Made by a program: the position numbers and the translations under genes. From assembly GCA_034044135.1 (NCBI GenBank), contig CP139021.1, positions 945,635-1,009,634 on the forward strand: a stretch of DNA of 64,000 bases. The letters are read 5' to 3'. The notes beneath the pieces were generated by a model, which worked only from the letters and a program-made list of their open reading frames with translations, had not been told where the DNA came from and did no database searches. Positions 1 through 9,165 of the stretch are shown one piece after another; the first letter of the stretch is position 1; each line of letters starts with the position of its first letter. The stretch comes from Flammeovirgaceae bacterium SG7u.111. Lineage in GTDB: Bacteria > Bacteroidota > Bacteroidia > Cytophagales > Flammeovirgaceae.

Positions 1-86
1 ATGTTATCGTCTAACTTCCTTTCTGGTACCTGAGGAAGGTTACAGGTATCCAAAAGGTGTGGTTTTTCAGTGTCTTTAGCTTTCAT
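1..86 (-). CDS. Unknown protein, N-terminal fragment cut by window edge
   Basis: An open frame starts with ATG at 86 and runs without a stop through 28 codons to the window edge. The visible part is hydrophilic (starts MKAKDTEKPHLLD) with no signal peptide. It is too short to assign to a family. The 486 bases upstream hold no other gene, which would fit a promoter region. It could also be a chance open frame. Confidence 0.35.
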   Translation of the reverse strand, partial: MKAKDTEKPHLLDTCNLPQVPERKLDDN

Positions 87-572
87 GTTTTTAGATTAAA
101 GAGTTACGAAAAGAGGCTAGTAATCCCAGTACAGTCGCTAAGAAGAAAGCTGGCTGTAGCGTAAGTTGGGTAATGAAATTGAGCTGGGGAAAGAGATAGT
201 TGATACTCGGTTAATGTGGCAAGTAAGCAGTAATTGCAGATTTTGTAGCGTAAGTTTAATTAAGTGCCATTTATATACAGGTGAGCAGTCGTGTTTCAAA
301 TTAAGTATTTAGCAGCTATAGAGCAAGTACTTTGGGTGAAAGAAGCTGTATAGAAGAAAATGAGTTGTTTTTCATTCTAGTACATGCCAAAAACGAAAAT
401 ACCCTCGGACGGTGGCGCACAGCTCGAATGAATTATCTCCAAGGTAGAAGGTTAGCAATGTTATATATGAATCACAGGCAACGGGTATTTTTTGTCAGGT
501 ATTAAGGTTTTCCATAAAAAAAGGATCATGTTGAAGCATGATCCTTTTTGATAATTTATCTATATGGATGAA
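87..572. other. Intergenic region, no gene seen
   Basis: I see no convincing reading frame here. The 13-base word TGTAGCGTAAGTT occurs twice in direct orientation, at 155-167 and 244-256. The right end holds the terminator of the sensor gene that ends at 573. The region would carry the promoter of the leftmost minus-strand gene, if that gene is real. Confidence 0.5.
518..549 (-). terminator. Rho-independent terminator of the first GAF sensor gene
   Basis: Perfect 13-base arms (518-530 and 537-549) enclose a 6-base loop, with A-rich and T-rich ends that give a U-tract on the minus-strand transcript. It lies 24 bases past the stop codon at 573. Confidence 0.8.
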
Positions 573-1988
573 TTAGGTATTTTTATGCGCTTTAATCTGT
601 ACTAATTCTTCTTCCAGCATCGCTATTTTTTCCAAATACTCCTGCTCCTTGCGAGCCATGGATTCTTGGGTAGCTCTCAATTCTTCTACATTCTGGCGCA
701 TCTCATGCTCTTTTTCCATCAGCTCGTTGGACATCAACCTCGACTGGTCAAGCAATTTCTTAGTTTTCGAATTGACTTTGGTGGTGCTTATAGTAGAAGC
801 TATATCTGCTCCAGCGCTTTCCAAGAAGTTGATTTCATGTTTTTCAAGCTCCTTAAAAGAGGCTATTTCAATGATTCCTTCTACTTTGTCACGCATTTTC
901 AATGGCATGATCAATACATTTTTAGGAGTAGCTTTGCCAAGCCCAGAAGTGATGCTTACATATTCTTTCGGTATTTTTTTGAGGTAAACAGGTTTCCCTT
1001 CTAAGTAGCTCTGTCCGATAAGTCCCTCTCCTGGCATAATCACTTTTTCCATGAATTTTTGCCTGTTATATGCATAGCACGATTTCAGTTCTATCTGGAT
1101 TTTTCCTTCTTTTTCTTCACAGATATAAAGCCCTCCTTGGTTCACATCAAGGTATTTTACTACCCCTTTGAGCAGCGCCCGGTACATTTTTTCAGGATCA
1201 TCTGTGCTTCGAAGCATGACGTTTAGTTCAGCCAATCCTTTGGTAGCCCAGTTTCTTTTGGCTTCTTCCCTCCTCGAAATTTCTACTTCTTCAAGGGTTT
1301 GTTTCAATTCAACTTCTCTATTATTGAGCGAATCGTGCTTGGCTTGGGCTTCATCGAGGAGCGAATCGTTTATCTTTTTATATTGGATGTTCAAACGAGT
1401 AATGAATATGGACGAGGTTAGCAAAATGGCAACCAATAGAATTACATCGTCGAGAGCGGTGTTTTTGTAATTAGAGACAATCCCTAGTTGTTCACTTCCC
1501 ACCGAAAACATTTCACATATATTATCGAAGAAAAAGCTGATGGATAGGATGAGTATAATAGCCGAAAACATCCTTTTTTTCTCGTTTAGCATGAAGACCG
1601 TAAGAGGGAGGAGGATAGTTGCGGCTATGAGTAACCTTGAAGATGTATAATGGTAAGCTTCTATTCGGGTAGGATTACTGATTTTACTAAATACATTGAT
1701 AAACATAAGACCAATTGCCGGTGCTATACTTACTAAAAATCGAGAAAAACTGGTTAATCCCGAATAGTTCATCAGCAAGACAAACACCCCAATAAATCCA
1801 ACACCCAGAATAGGTATAGGTGTATAAGAGCTTCTTATCAAAAATAACGAAGAAAAAATAGTCGCGGCCACTACCATAAACACCCCAAACTGGTTGGAAA
1901 GAATCACCCGCTTATAAAGCTGGAAATTCATTTCTTCTTTCACGCCCAATCTGGCAATAGAGTTCAACGATTTTTTGATTTTATTCAT
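573..1988 (-). CDS. Membrane-anchored GAF-domain sensor with coiled coils (copy 1)
   Basis: This 471-residue protein has about six hydrophobic segments (residues ~28-200), a coiled coil (~205-245), one GAF domain (~250-400) and a C-terminal coiled coil (~410-465). It has no kinase, cyclase or phosphatase domain, so it probably signals by protein contact through the helices. GAF domains bind small ligands; nothing here shows which. It is a tandem paralogue of the next gene upstream on the same strand. The GAF and coil halves are almost identical while the membrane halves are clearly diverged. A terminator follows at 518-549. Confidence 0.8.
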   Translation of the reverse strand: MNKIKKSLNSIARLGVKEEMNFQLYKRVILSNQFGVFMVVAATIFSSLFLIRSSYTPIPILGVGFIGVFVLLMNYSGLTSFSRFLVSIAPAIGLMFINVFSKISNPTRIEAYHYTSSRLLIAATILLPLTVFMLNEKKRMFSAIILILSISFFFDNICEMFSVGSEQLGIVSNYKNTALDDVILLVAILLTSSIFITRLNIQYKKINDSLLDEAQAKHDSLNNREVELKQTLEEVEISRREEAKRNWATKGLAELNVMLRSTDDPEKMYRALLKGVVKYLDVNQGGLYICEEKEGKIQIELKSCYAYNRQKFMEKVIMPGEGLIGQSYLEGKPVYLKKIPKEYVSITSGLGKATPKNVLIMPLKMRDKVEGIIEIASFKELEKHEINFLESAGADIASTISTTKVNSKTKKLLDQSRLMSNELMEKEHEMRQNVEELRATQESMARKEQEYLEKIAMLEEELVQIKAHKNT

Positions 1989-2119
1989 CAGAGTTTAGTG
2001 TTAATAAGATATTCTATTAAAACTTCATGAGTGTTTTATAGTATAATGGTTTTAGTATTTTTTCAAAAATGACCTATCGATTAGCCTATTCCTTTAAGTA
2101 GAGGATTTATTGTAATATG

Positions 2120-3529
2120 CTATCGAGCTTCTGTTGTAGATTGTCCTTGTTCGAGTAAAGCTATCCTCTCCAAATACTCTTGCTCTTTTCGGGCCATCGC
2201 TTCTTGGGTAGCTCTCAATTCTTCTACATTTTGTCTCATCTCATGTTCCTTTTCCATCAGCTCATCAGACATCAGCCTCGACTGGTCAAGCAAATGTTTT
2301 GTTTTGGCATTTATTTTTGCTGCACCTATGGTAGATGCAATATCTTCACCTACACTTTCCAAGAAGTTGATTTCATGTTTTTCAAGCTCCTTAAAAGAGG
2401 CTATTTCAATGATTCCTTCTACTTTGTCACGCATTTTCAATGGCATGATCAATACATTTTTAGGAGTAGCTTTGCCAAGCCCAGAAGTAATGCTTACATA
2501 TTCTTTCGGTATTTTTTTGAGATAAACAGGCTTTCCTTCTAAGTAGCTCTGTCCGATAAGCCCCTCTCCTGGCATAATCACTTTTTCTATGAATTTTTGC
2601 CTGTTATATGCATAGCACGATTTCAGTTCTATCTGGGTTTTTCCTTCTTTTTCTTCACAGATATACAGCCCTCCTTGGTTCACATCAAGGTATTTTACTA
2701 CCCCTTTGAGCAGAGCTTGGTACATTTTTTCAGGATCGTCGGTGCTACGGAGCAACGTGTTCAATTCAGCCAATCCTTTAGTAGCCCAGTTTCTTTTGGC
2801 TTCTTCCTTTCTTGCTATTTCTACTTCTTCAAGAGTTTGTTTTAACTCAACCTCTCGAGTGTTCAACGTCTCATTTTGCTTTTTGGCTTCGACTAACAGC
2901 TCGTTGTTCATCCTTTGGAATTGGGTATTGAGGCGAGTAAGAAAAGTATATGAGCTTATAATCACTATAAATACTACAGTTACATCATCTACCGCACTTT
3001 TTTTGTAAATAGATACGATACCCAGTTGCTCGCTACCTACGCCAAAATACTCACAGATCGGGTCGACTCCCAAGGCTACACATCCCAACACAAGTGCAGC
3101 AATAGCCATTTTCCAAATTTCTTTGGTACTAAAAACGGTAAGAGGCAGAAGTACCGTTACTGCTATTAATAACCTGATGCTGGTGTAATGGAAGCTCTCA
3201 ATTACCTCAGGTGTATTTAGTTTTATATTGATATTCAAGGCAAGGAGTGCCAAGCCAGGGGCTATGCTTATGACAAAGCGGGAAAAGCCTGTAAAATTGA
3301 AATGGTTTAGTAAGAAAATTAAAAAACCAATACATCCAAGTCCTGCCAAAGCAACTGGGAGAGGATTACCCCTTGCTATGTACAATAATGTAAAGATAGA
3401 TGTGGCAACAATAATGGTCATGGCGAAATAATTGGAGAGCATGACCCTTTTATAGATTTGGAAATCTTCTTCTTTATCTACTCCTGTATTAGATAACTTA
3501 TCAAAGAATGCTATTAGTGACTTTTTCAT
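2120..3529 (-). CDS. Membrane-anchored GAF-domain sensor with coiled coils (copy 2)
   Basis: This 469-residue paralogue has the same layout as its neighbour: about six membrane segments, coiled coil, GAF domain, C-terminal coiled coil (contains EKEHEMRQNVEELRATQ) and no output domain. Residues from about 243 to 450 match copy 1 with few changes, and the nucleotides across the GAF region differ at only scattered positions. The N-terminal membrane part differs at roughly half of its residues. That contrast suggests gene conversion or selection for a shared partner. The 131-base gap between the copies shows no clear terminator, so co-transcription is possible. Confidence 0.8.
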   Translation of the reverse strand: MKKSLIAFFDKLSNTGVDKEEDFQIYKRVMLSNYFAMTIIVATSIFTLLYIARGNPLPVALAGLGCIGFLIFLLNHFNFTGFSRFVISIAPGLALLALNINIKLNTPEVIESFHYTSIRLLIAVTVLLPLTVFSTKEIWKMAIAALVLGCVALGVDPICEYFGVGSEQLGIVSIYKKSAVDDVTVVFIVIISSYTFLTRLNTQFQRMNNELLVEAKKQNETLNTREVELKQTLEEVEIARKEEAKRNWATKGLAELNTLLRSTDDPEKMYQALLKGVVKYLDVNQGGLYICEEKEGKTQIELKSCYAYNRQKFIEKVIMPGEGLIGQSYLEGKPVYLKKIPKEYVSITSGLGKATPKNVLIMPLKMRDKVEGIIEIASFKELEKHEINFLESVGEDIASTIGAAKINAKTKHLLDQSRLMSDELMEKEHEMRQNVEELRATQEAMARKEQEYLERIALLEQGQSTTEAR

Positions 3530-3648
3530 TAAGGTTCAGATTAATGTTATTTGCCGTTTTAAGTGCGAATAGGCATTAATATAAAGTCTTAAAAGCCCTA
3601 AAATTATGTAAAATAGATACTTTATTACTTAAAGAGAAAAGGCGTTTA

Positions 3649-4341
3649 TTAACTGTTGAGCTCAATGAATTTATCTACGTGGATATTTTTGCCCATTACT
3701 ATCAGCATATCGCTGGGTTGGAGAATGGTATCGTCTTGGATTTTGTGCACCAAATGCTCGGCTATTGTGGGGCGTCCCTTCATATTTTCCTCAAACTGCC
3801 TTTTAATAGTTACCATCACTAGCTGGTATTTGCCCGGAAGGTTCAATTCACCTACGGTTTTGTTTACAGCTTTGCGAGGAACTTGAATTTCGGCAATTTC
3901 ATAGCCATCGGGAAGGGGAAGAAAGGCTTTCATGGTGGGCTTGAGGAGCATTTCTGCTACCATCATGCCCACTTCATCTTCTGGGGAAAGGATTTCCTCT
4001 ACGCCCAGTTTTTCTAAAATGATCTTTTGCTCTTGGCTCATCGCACGGGCAACTATCCGCTTTACATCAAGCTCCAGCAATAGCACAACGGTAAGCAGCA
4101 GGCCTTCTATGTTTTCACCAATAGCTACCAGCACTGCATCCATTTCCTGAATACTTTGGGTGCTAAGGGCTTTTATGTCGGTAGAATCGAGGGCTACCGC
4201 ATAGGTTACATCGTCTTTTATTTGCTCAACCCGTTCTATATTTCTATCAATAGCCAACACTTCTGCGCCCCGCAATGTCAATTGTTTGGCTACTCTAGTG
4301 CCAAACTGCCCCATTCCTATTACCGCAAACTTATCTTCCAT
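3649..4341 (-). CDS. ktrA: KtrA/TrkA-type potassium channel regulatory subunit
   Basis: This 230-residue cytoplasmic protein has an N-terminal RCK/KTN Rossmann domain. Its nucleotide-binding signature G-M-G-Q-F-G lies at residues 9-14, followed by an acidic residue at the end of strand 2 (AIDR). A TrkA-C domain covers about 140-225. The family gates KtrB/TrkH potassium translocators in response to nucleotides. No membrane partner is in the window, so it must be elsewhere. Its ATG directly abuts the TAA of the uridine kinase gene (TAAATG), which suggests translational coupling. Confidence 0.85.
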   Translation of the reverse strand: MEDKFAVIGMGQFGTRVAKQLTLRGAEVLAIDRNIERVEQIKDDVTYAVALDSTDIKALSTQSIQEMDAVLVAIGENIEGLLLTVVLLLELDVKRIVARAMSQEQKIILEKLGVEEILSPEDEVGMMVAEMLLKPTMKAFLPLPDGYEIAEIQVPRKAVNKTVGELNLPGKYQLVMVTIKRQFEENMKGRPTIAEHLVHKIQDDTILQPSDMLIVMGKNIHVDKFIELNS

Positions 4342-4959
4342 TTAGCTTATTTTAGATTTGATGAACGAAGTAATCACTTCTAGAGAATTATCGCAAGATA
4401 AATGATTATTGACAATAAAATCGGCATCGCCCTTGTGTGGCTCGATAAACTTTTTGTAAGAGGGCATCACGTGGTTTTCAAAGCGGTATAGTACATCTTC
4501 CAAGTCATATCCACGTTCTTTTTGGTCCCTATCTATCCTCCTTCTCAGCCTTATGTAGTCATAGGTTTCAATAAAAACCTTCAAATCAATTTGCTTGGCT
4601 ATTTCTGTATAATGCAGGACAAAAATCCCTTCTACTATTACTACAGGGCTGGGCTTAAAAGTGAAGATTTTAGGTTTTATCTGAGGATTATTGAATGTGT
4701 ATTCCTCTTTCACTACTTCTTCCCCCGCTTTTATTTGGGAAATATGATCGGCAAAAAGTGCCCGATCGATGGACTCTGGTGTATCAAAGTTCTCAAATCC
4801 TTTTATGTCACGAGGTTGCTCGCTCCTTTTTCTATAATAATTATCTTGAGAAATAAGGGTGACTTTTTCGTCGCCAACTGCCTCAAGGAGCTTTTGTAGG
4901 AAAAAAGTTTTTCCTGAACCACTGCCTCCAGTGATGCCAATCAGATAGGGCTGTTTCAT
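4342..4959 (-). CDS. udk: Uridine kinase
   Basis: This 205-residue P-loop kinase has a Walker A motif (GGSGSGKT) within residues 8-19 and the usual family length. Uridine kinases phosphorylate uridine or cytidine to the monophosphate in pyrimidine salvage. The phosphoribulokinase/uridine-kinase fold is supported by the DNYYR segment near residue 40, the NFDTPES segment and the VEGIFVLH strand. It is the first gene of a pair with ktrA; the two touch with no gap. A TAnnTTTG box lies 34 bases upstream of the ATG. Confidence 0.88.
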   Translation of the reverse strand: MKQPYLIGITGGSGSGKTFFLQKLLEAVGDEKVTLISQDNYYRKRSEQPRDIKGFENFDTPESIDRALFADHISQIKAGEEVVKEEYTFNNPQIKPKIFTFKPSPVVIVEGIFVLHYTEIAKQIDLKVFIETYDYIRLRRRIDRDQKERGYDLEDVLYRFENHVMPSYKKFIEPHKGDADFIVNNHLSCDNSLEVITSFIKSKIS

Positions 4960-4992
4960 TACGGTTTATCTTATGTGTAGTTTTAATGACCG

Positions 4993-5000
4993 CAAAGTTA
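4993..5000 (-). promoter_or_regulatory. Candidate -7 box for udk-ktrA
   Basis: On the minus strand this reads TAACTTTG, matching the Bacteroidota -7 consensus TAnnTTTG, 34 bases before the udk ATG. No clean -33 TTTG box was found at the usual distance. Confidence 0.35.
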
Positions 5001-5131
5001 AGGATGGAAGGGAATAATAGAAACTTTGATAATGAAAGAGCGATGTAGTCGTACTAATGAGATAAATATTGTTTTAAAAAGTAGAATCCTATTTTTTTGC
5101 GTTTGAAGATTAGAAAGCTCTTAGATTAATT

Positions 5132-5139
5132 TAGCTTTG
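5132..5139 (+). promoter_or_regulatory. Candidate -7 box for the YihY/BrkB gene
   Basis: TAGCTTTG matches the Bacteroidota -7 consensus and lies 35 bases before the preferred ATG at 5175. A TTTG occurs at 5102-5105 but is further away than usual. Confidence 0.35.
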
Positions 5140-5174
5140 GAGCTCCAAGATTGACCTAACCAAGATTTTTGCCA

Positions 5175-6512
5175 ATGCAAATTGCTACAAAAGTTAAAGA
5201 AGTATCGCACTTTTTTCATATTGGCATATGGAAAATGGATGTTGTGCACCTGCCTGTTTGGAAGAAGTTTTTGGTACAAGCTTTACAGATTATTCTGCTT
5301 ACTTACCGTAGCCTTATCAAAAAAGATATTGCTATTCGCGCTTCTGCGCTCACGTATTATTCCCTACTTTCGGTGGTTCCCCTCATTGCCATGGCCTTCG
5401 GTATTGCCCAAGGTTTTGGGTTGAAAGATGCTCTAGATAGGCAGCTAATAAATATTTTTGCCGGTCAAGAAGAAGTACTTGCACAAATGCGAGGCTTTGC
5501 CAATTCCATGCTGGCCCGCACCAAAGGGGGGATCATTGCTGGTATCGGTTTGGTAACGTTGATCTATTCGGTACTAAAGCTGATGAACCACATTGAAGAT
5601 GCCTTTAATCATATTTGGGAAGTATCCAAACCAAGAAGCTTTTATAGGAAATTTACCGAATACACTACTTTTTTCACCATCGTGCCTATCATTTTTATTC
5701 TTTCGAGTAGTATGACGGTAGTAGTAGCTTCACAAGTGCGTGAAACTACAGAGCGATTCGACTTACCTGTTTTTGTTGACCCCATCATCCAAAGTATTTT
5801 GGGAATATTTCCCCTCACGCTTATTTGGATTTTGCTGTTTATTGTGTATCTCATTATGCCCAACACCCGAGTGCGGATTCGTTCTGGGCTTTGGGCTAGT
5901 TTGTTGGCAGGTACAGCTTATCAATTCACCCAATGGATATTGCTCGATTTCCAAATTGGTGTAGGTAGGTACAATGCCATCTATGGTAGCTTTGCCGCCA
6001 TTCCTATTTTCCTTTTGTGGTTACAAATTAGTTGGATGATTGTATTATTTGGCTGTGCCTTTTCCCATGCCCACCAAAACATCAAAAAGTATAGCTTTGA
6101 AAAAGAGGTAGATCAGATAAGCCACGGTTCACGGATGCTAGTTTCATTATTGGTTATCCATGCACTTATAAAGAAATTTTCCGAAGGAGCTCCACCCGTC
6201 ACTCAGGAAGAGCTGGTTGAAGAGCTTGAAGCACCCGGCAGCCTTATCGATAAATCTATCAAAGACCTTTTGGCTTGTCAACTTATTTCAGAAGTGTTGT
6301 TGCCAGAAGACATAGGGGTTGGTTATCAGCCCGCAAAAGATATTAATAGGCTTACTGTGAGTGAAGTAGTGTTGGCCATAGAACAGTATGGACCAGATAG
6401 CTTGGAAATACCACAAAATGAAACTTTCCAGCAAATAGTAGGTTCGTTGGCTGAGTTTAAGGGGCAAATAGAAGGTTCTAAAGCGAACAAATTAATAAAA
6501 GATATTGACTGA
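5175..6512 (+). CDS. YihY/BrkB-family inner membrane protein
   Basis: This protein of about 445 residues has the family core: an amphipathic start, then a long segment with A-S-A-L-T-Y-Y-S-L-L-S-V-V-P-L, and about six membrane helices up to residue ~300. The cytoplasmic tail of about 140 residues looks like a winged helix (TQEELVEELEAPGSLIDKSI). The family was once labelled ribonuclease BN, a call since withdrawn; its function is unknown. I prefer ATG 5175 over an in-frame TTG at 5169. The outer-membrane protein gene follows after 15 bases and may be co-transcribed. Confidence 0.85.
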   Translation: MQIATKVKEVSHFFHIGIWKMDVVHLPVWKKFLVQALQIILLTYRSLIKKDIAIRASALTYYSLLSVVPLIAMAFGIAQGFGLKDALDRQLINIFAGQEEVLAQMRGFANSMLARTKGGIIAGIGLVTLIYSVLKLMNHIEDAFNHIWEVSKPRSFYRKFTEYTTFFTIVPIIFILSSSMTVVVASQVRETTERFDLPVFVDPIIQSILGIFPLTLIWILLFIVYLIMPNTRVRIRSGLWASLLAGTAYQFTQWILLDFQIGVGRYNAIYGSFAAIPIFLLWLQISWMIVLFGCAFSHAHQNIKKYSFEKEVDQISHGSRMLVSLLVIHALIKKFSEGAPPVTQEELVEELEAPGSLIDKSIKDLLACQLISEVLLPEDIGVGYQPAKDINRLTVSEVVLAIEQYGPDSLEIPQNETFQQIVGSLAEFKGQIEGSKANKLIKDID

Positions 6513-6527
6513 TTCTACACGCATTTT

Positions 6528-7658
6528 ATGAAACAAAAACTGCTTTTTTTATTGTTGCTTTTAGCTTCAACTTCGGCTTTTGCACAGCTCGATAATCAAC
6601 TTTTTAATTACAAGTTTCCCGTAGATTCAGGCAGAAGTGAAGAGCTGCACGTTGAGCTCAATAGCTTTGGATACTTCAAAAACAATGAATTTTTCAACCA
6701 GATAATAGAAGGGTATACGCTCTTTGGCTATCAGTTCAACCCACGGCTGAGCTACCAACCTTCGCCCCATGTGTACCTTTCGGTAGGGGCTTTTTTCCAA
6801 AAAGATTTTGGGAACGATGATTTCACCCAAATCCAGCCAACTTTCACCTTCAAGTACCAAAAAAACAACTTTGCTCTCATTTTTGGCAACTTGGAAGGCG
6901 CACTGCACCATGGGCTCATCGAGCCACTTTTTGACTTTGAAAATGTGATTGATAACCGCTTGGAAAACGGGCTGCAATTCCTGTTCGACAAACCTCGGTG
7001 GAGCATGGATTTGTGGGTAGATTGGCAAAAGATGATTTATGAAAACTCTCCTTTTCAGGAAGAAATAGGTGGTGGGCTCAACTTCCATTACCATCTTTTG
7101 AGTAACGAAGGGTTAAAACTAGATGCCGAATTGCAATACACAGCTTTCCACCGAGGGGGGCAAATCAATCAACCTGGCTTTCCCATTCTCACTGTTTCTA
7201 ACCTAGCCCCAGGGCTTAGTTTTGAAAAAGAAATGAACGGCTCGTTTGTAGAAAAAATAGGGGCAAGTGCCTACTATACGCTCTACTCTAACGATGCCGA
7301 TTCTTCAGCAGGTTTTGCTTATGAAAGTGGCAGTGGAATTTACCTCAACGCCAGTGCCAACTCCCGCATTTTTGATATAATGCTCAGCTACTGGTTGGGT
7401 GATAGCTACCAAAGCGTGATGGGCGGGCCGCTTTACCAGTCGCAGAGCTTCCGCCCCGAAGAGCCCAACTACACCGAGCAGCAGCGTTCGCTTCTTTTCA
7501 TCAGGCTAATGAAAAATATCCATCTCGGTGAAGGTACGGATATTTCCATCCGCCTGCAACCTTACCTCGACCTAGAAAACGACCTTTTTGAGCATTACAT
7601 GGAGTTTTACCTCCACAGCAACTTGGACTTTTTTATTGCTAAATTGAAAAGGAGGTAG
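6528..7658 (+). CDS. Predicted outer-membrane beta-barrel or secreted protein
   Basis: This 376-residue protein starts with a clear signal peptide (MKQKLLFLLLLLASTSAFAQ, cleavage expected after AFA). The rest alternates short polar and aromatic strands (for example FALIFGNLEGALHHG), as in outer-membrane barrels. I do not recognise the family. It lies 15 bases after the YihY/BrkB gene, so the two may form a unit. The gene converges on the DUF2809 gene, with only 15 bases between stop codons. Confidence 0.65.
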   Translation: MKQKLLFLLLLLASTSAFAQLDNQLFNYKFPVDSGRSEELHVELNSFGYFKNNEFFNQIIEGYTLFGYQFNPRLSYQPSPHVYLSVGAFFQKDFGNDDFTQIQPTFTFKYQKNNFALIFGNLEGALHHGLIEPLFDFENVIDNRLENGLQFLFDKPRWSMDLWVDWQKMIYENSPFQEEIGGGLNFHYHLLSNEGLKLDAELQYTAFHRGGQINQPGFPILTVSNLAPGLSFEKEMNGSFVEKIGASAYYTLYSNDADSSAGFAYESGSGIYLNASANSRIFDIMLSYWLGDSYQSVMGGPLYQSQSFRPEEPNYTEQQRSLLFIRLMKNIHLGEGTDISIRLQPYLDLENDLFEHYMEFYLHSNLDFFIAKLKRR

Positions 7659-7673
7659 GGAAAATAGAGATTT

Positions 7674-8075
7674 TCAGTTCACCTTCCCCAAAAACTTCCA
7701 ATCTAAAAAAACTGCCAAGGAAATTCCCAACGTATAACCTACCAAGTCGCTCCATTTGAAGCCGAAGCCGAGCACCAACCCAACCAACTTGATTTGCCGA
7801 AGTTCGTTTAGCCACTCCGCTTGGTAGAGTTGGGAAAGTTCAGTGCAGAAAGCAAAGAGAAGTGCTGCGGCAAATTTCCGCCGGATTTCACCACCAAAAA
7901 GTAAGGAAATAAGAAAATACACCAGCATCGCCCACAAAAAATCGCCAGCATAAAGGTTGTACCACTCAGGCAAAAACTCCGCCCACATGCGAGTAGGGAA
8001 GCCCAAGGCAAATACCACGAGTATGGCGAATAGGTAGTTTTTACGTGTAAGGATTTTATGTAAGTATGAAATCAT
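7674..8075 (-). CDS. DUF2809-family membrane protein
   Basis: This 133-residue protein has four hydrophobic segments and the family features FALGFPTR near the start, GDFLWAMLVYF in the second helix, E-L-S-Q-L-Y-Q-A in the third and D-L-V-G-Y-T-L-G near the end. It resembles VanZ-like small membrane proteins. The function is unknown. It stands alone on its strand, followed by the convergent beta-barrel gene. Confidence 0.75.
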   Translation of the reverse strand: MISYLHKILTRKNYLFAILVVFALGFPTRMWAEFLPEWYNLYAGDFLWAMLVYFLISLLFGGEIRRKFAAALLFAFCTELSQLYQAEWLNELRQIKLVGLVLGFGFKWSDLVGYTLGISLAVFLDWKFLGKVN

Positions 8076-8397
8076 ATATTTTAAAACCCAAAGAAATCAT
8101 TTTATACATTGCATTTTAAATAAATGAGTGTTTTTGTTACGTTCATTTTTCCACTCTTTAAGTACTGCTGACGATTGCTAGCGGTCCGCCGTTGCGGTTG
8201 CGGGTTACTGGTTTTAACAAATAAAACTCCTGACTCAAACTAATTAACTATCTGAATTACTATGTTTTACCTTTAAACAAGGCTTGCTTTTTTTTAAAAA
8301 ATTACCAATAAGTAACAATCAGCGGTTGTCATAAACTGACAAAAGGCTTAAAAAAAACGTTCGCAAACTTAATCTACAGTGTATTTTATCCCCATCA
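8076..8397. other. Intergenic region with a GC-rich patch, no gene seen
   Basis: This 322-base gap lies upstream of the DUF2809 gene and downstream of the EI24 gene. No open frame is convincing. A GC-rich patch at about 8164-8215 stands out in AT-rich flanks and has short imperfect inverted words (GCTAGCGG, CCGCCG). It may be a worn repeat. Confidence 0.4.
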
Positions 8398-9165
8398 TCA
8401 AATTATCGCTTCATCAGAATTATTTTCCTCCATCCCCAAACAAGCGGCAACCACACCTACCGAAGGAGCAATCAACACGCCCAGTATAGGAATAAAGAAA
8501 AGTAAAGTAAAAGCCATTCCATTGCCCAAGGCAAAGCTTTTGTAGGTTTTTCGCTGGGCTTTTAGTTCTCGCATGCTATACTTTTTGTACGAAGCGGACA
8601 GGTCGAGCATGGAAAGTCCTACAAAATAGGATTGGACCAAAAAGATGATAACTGCGGTAAATGGAGAGAGTAGGGGAATAAACAGAGACAAAATTAGAAT
8701 CAACAAAACAATGGCTGTTTCCTTTAAAAAAAGCAGCAGTGCATCCCAGGTTCCGAGTAGAATTTCCTTGGCAAAAGGTACAAATTCGAAAGCTTCTTTC
8801 TCTTTTTTTCCATGTAAAACTTCGCCTACTTTGTCCGCTACCAAACTCAGGATAGGGGACATTACATTGAGCATAAAAGATTTGTACAGCAAGAAAAAGA
8901 ACAGCAAGGTAATAGCCCTTACCAAAAAGGAAACAAGTCCTGCCAAAAAATCTCCAACCCAACTGCCCTCCAATTTGGCTAAAATCCATTCGGTAAGTGG
9001 AGTGGTGACATCGGGTGCGAAAATAAGAGCAATAACAAGTAACGCTATAAAAATGGAAAGGCTTATGAAAGAAGGCAACAGCACCGCCTTCCATAAGCGG
9101 TACTGATTGATAAATGTAACTGCCTTAAAATAGCTGAAAAAGCCCGTTTTGAGTTGTTTTAACAT
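8398..9165 (-). CDS. EI24/CysZ-like membrane protein
   Basis: This 255-residue protein has about six hydrophobic segments and the EI24-domain pattern: an N-terminal GFFSYFKAV segment, a YKSFMLNVMSPILS loop, and a C-terminal FIPILGVLIAPSVGVVAACL segment. CysZ members import sulfate; most Bacteroidota members are uncharacterised, so I assign no substrate. Its ATG directly follows the TAA of the PBP4 gene (TAAATG), pointing to coupled translation with a peptidoglycan enzyme. Confidence 0.75.
   Translation of the reverse strand: MLKQLKTGFFSYFKAVTFINQYRLWKAVLLPSFISLSIFIALLVIALIFAPDVTTPLTEWILAKLEGSWVGDFLAGLVSFLVRAITLLFFFLLYKSFMLNVMSPILSLVADKVGEVLHGKKEKEAFEFVPFAKEILLGTWDALLLFLKETAIVLLILILSLFIPLLSPFTAVIIFLVQSYFVGLSMLDLSASYKKYSMRELKAQRKTYKSFALGNGMAFTLLFFIPILGVLIAPSVGVVAACLGMEENNSDEAII

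Noticed and set aside
5169-5174. TTG start for the YihY/BrkB gene
   Set aside because: An ATG two codons later is more likely, and nothing in the extra residues is conserved.
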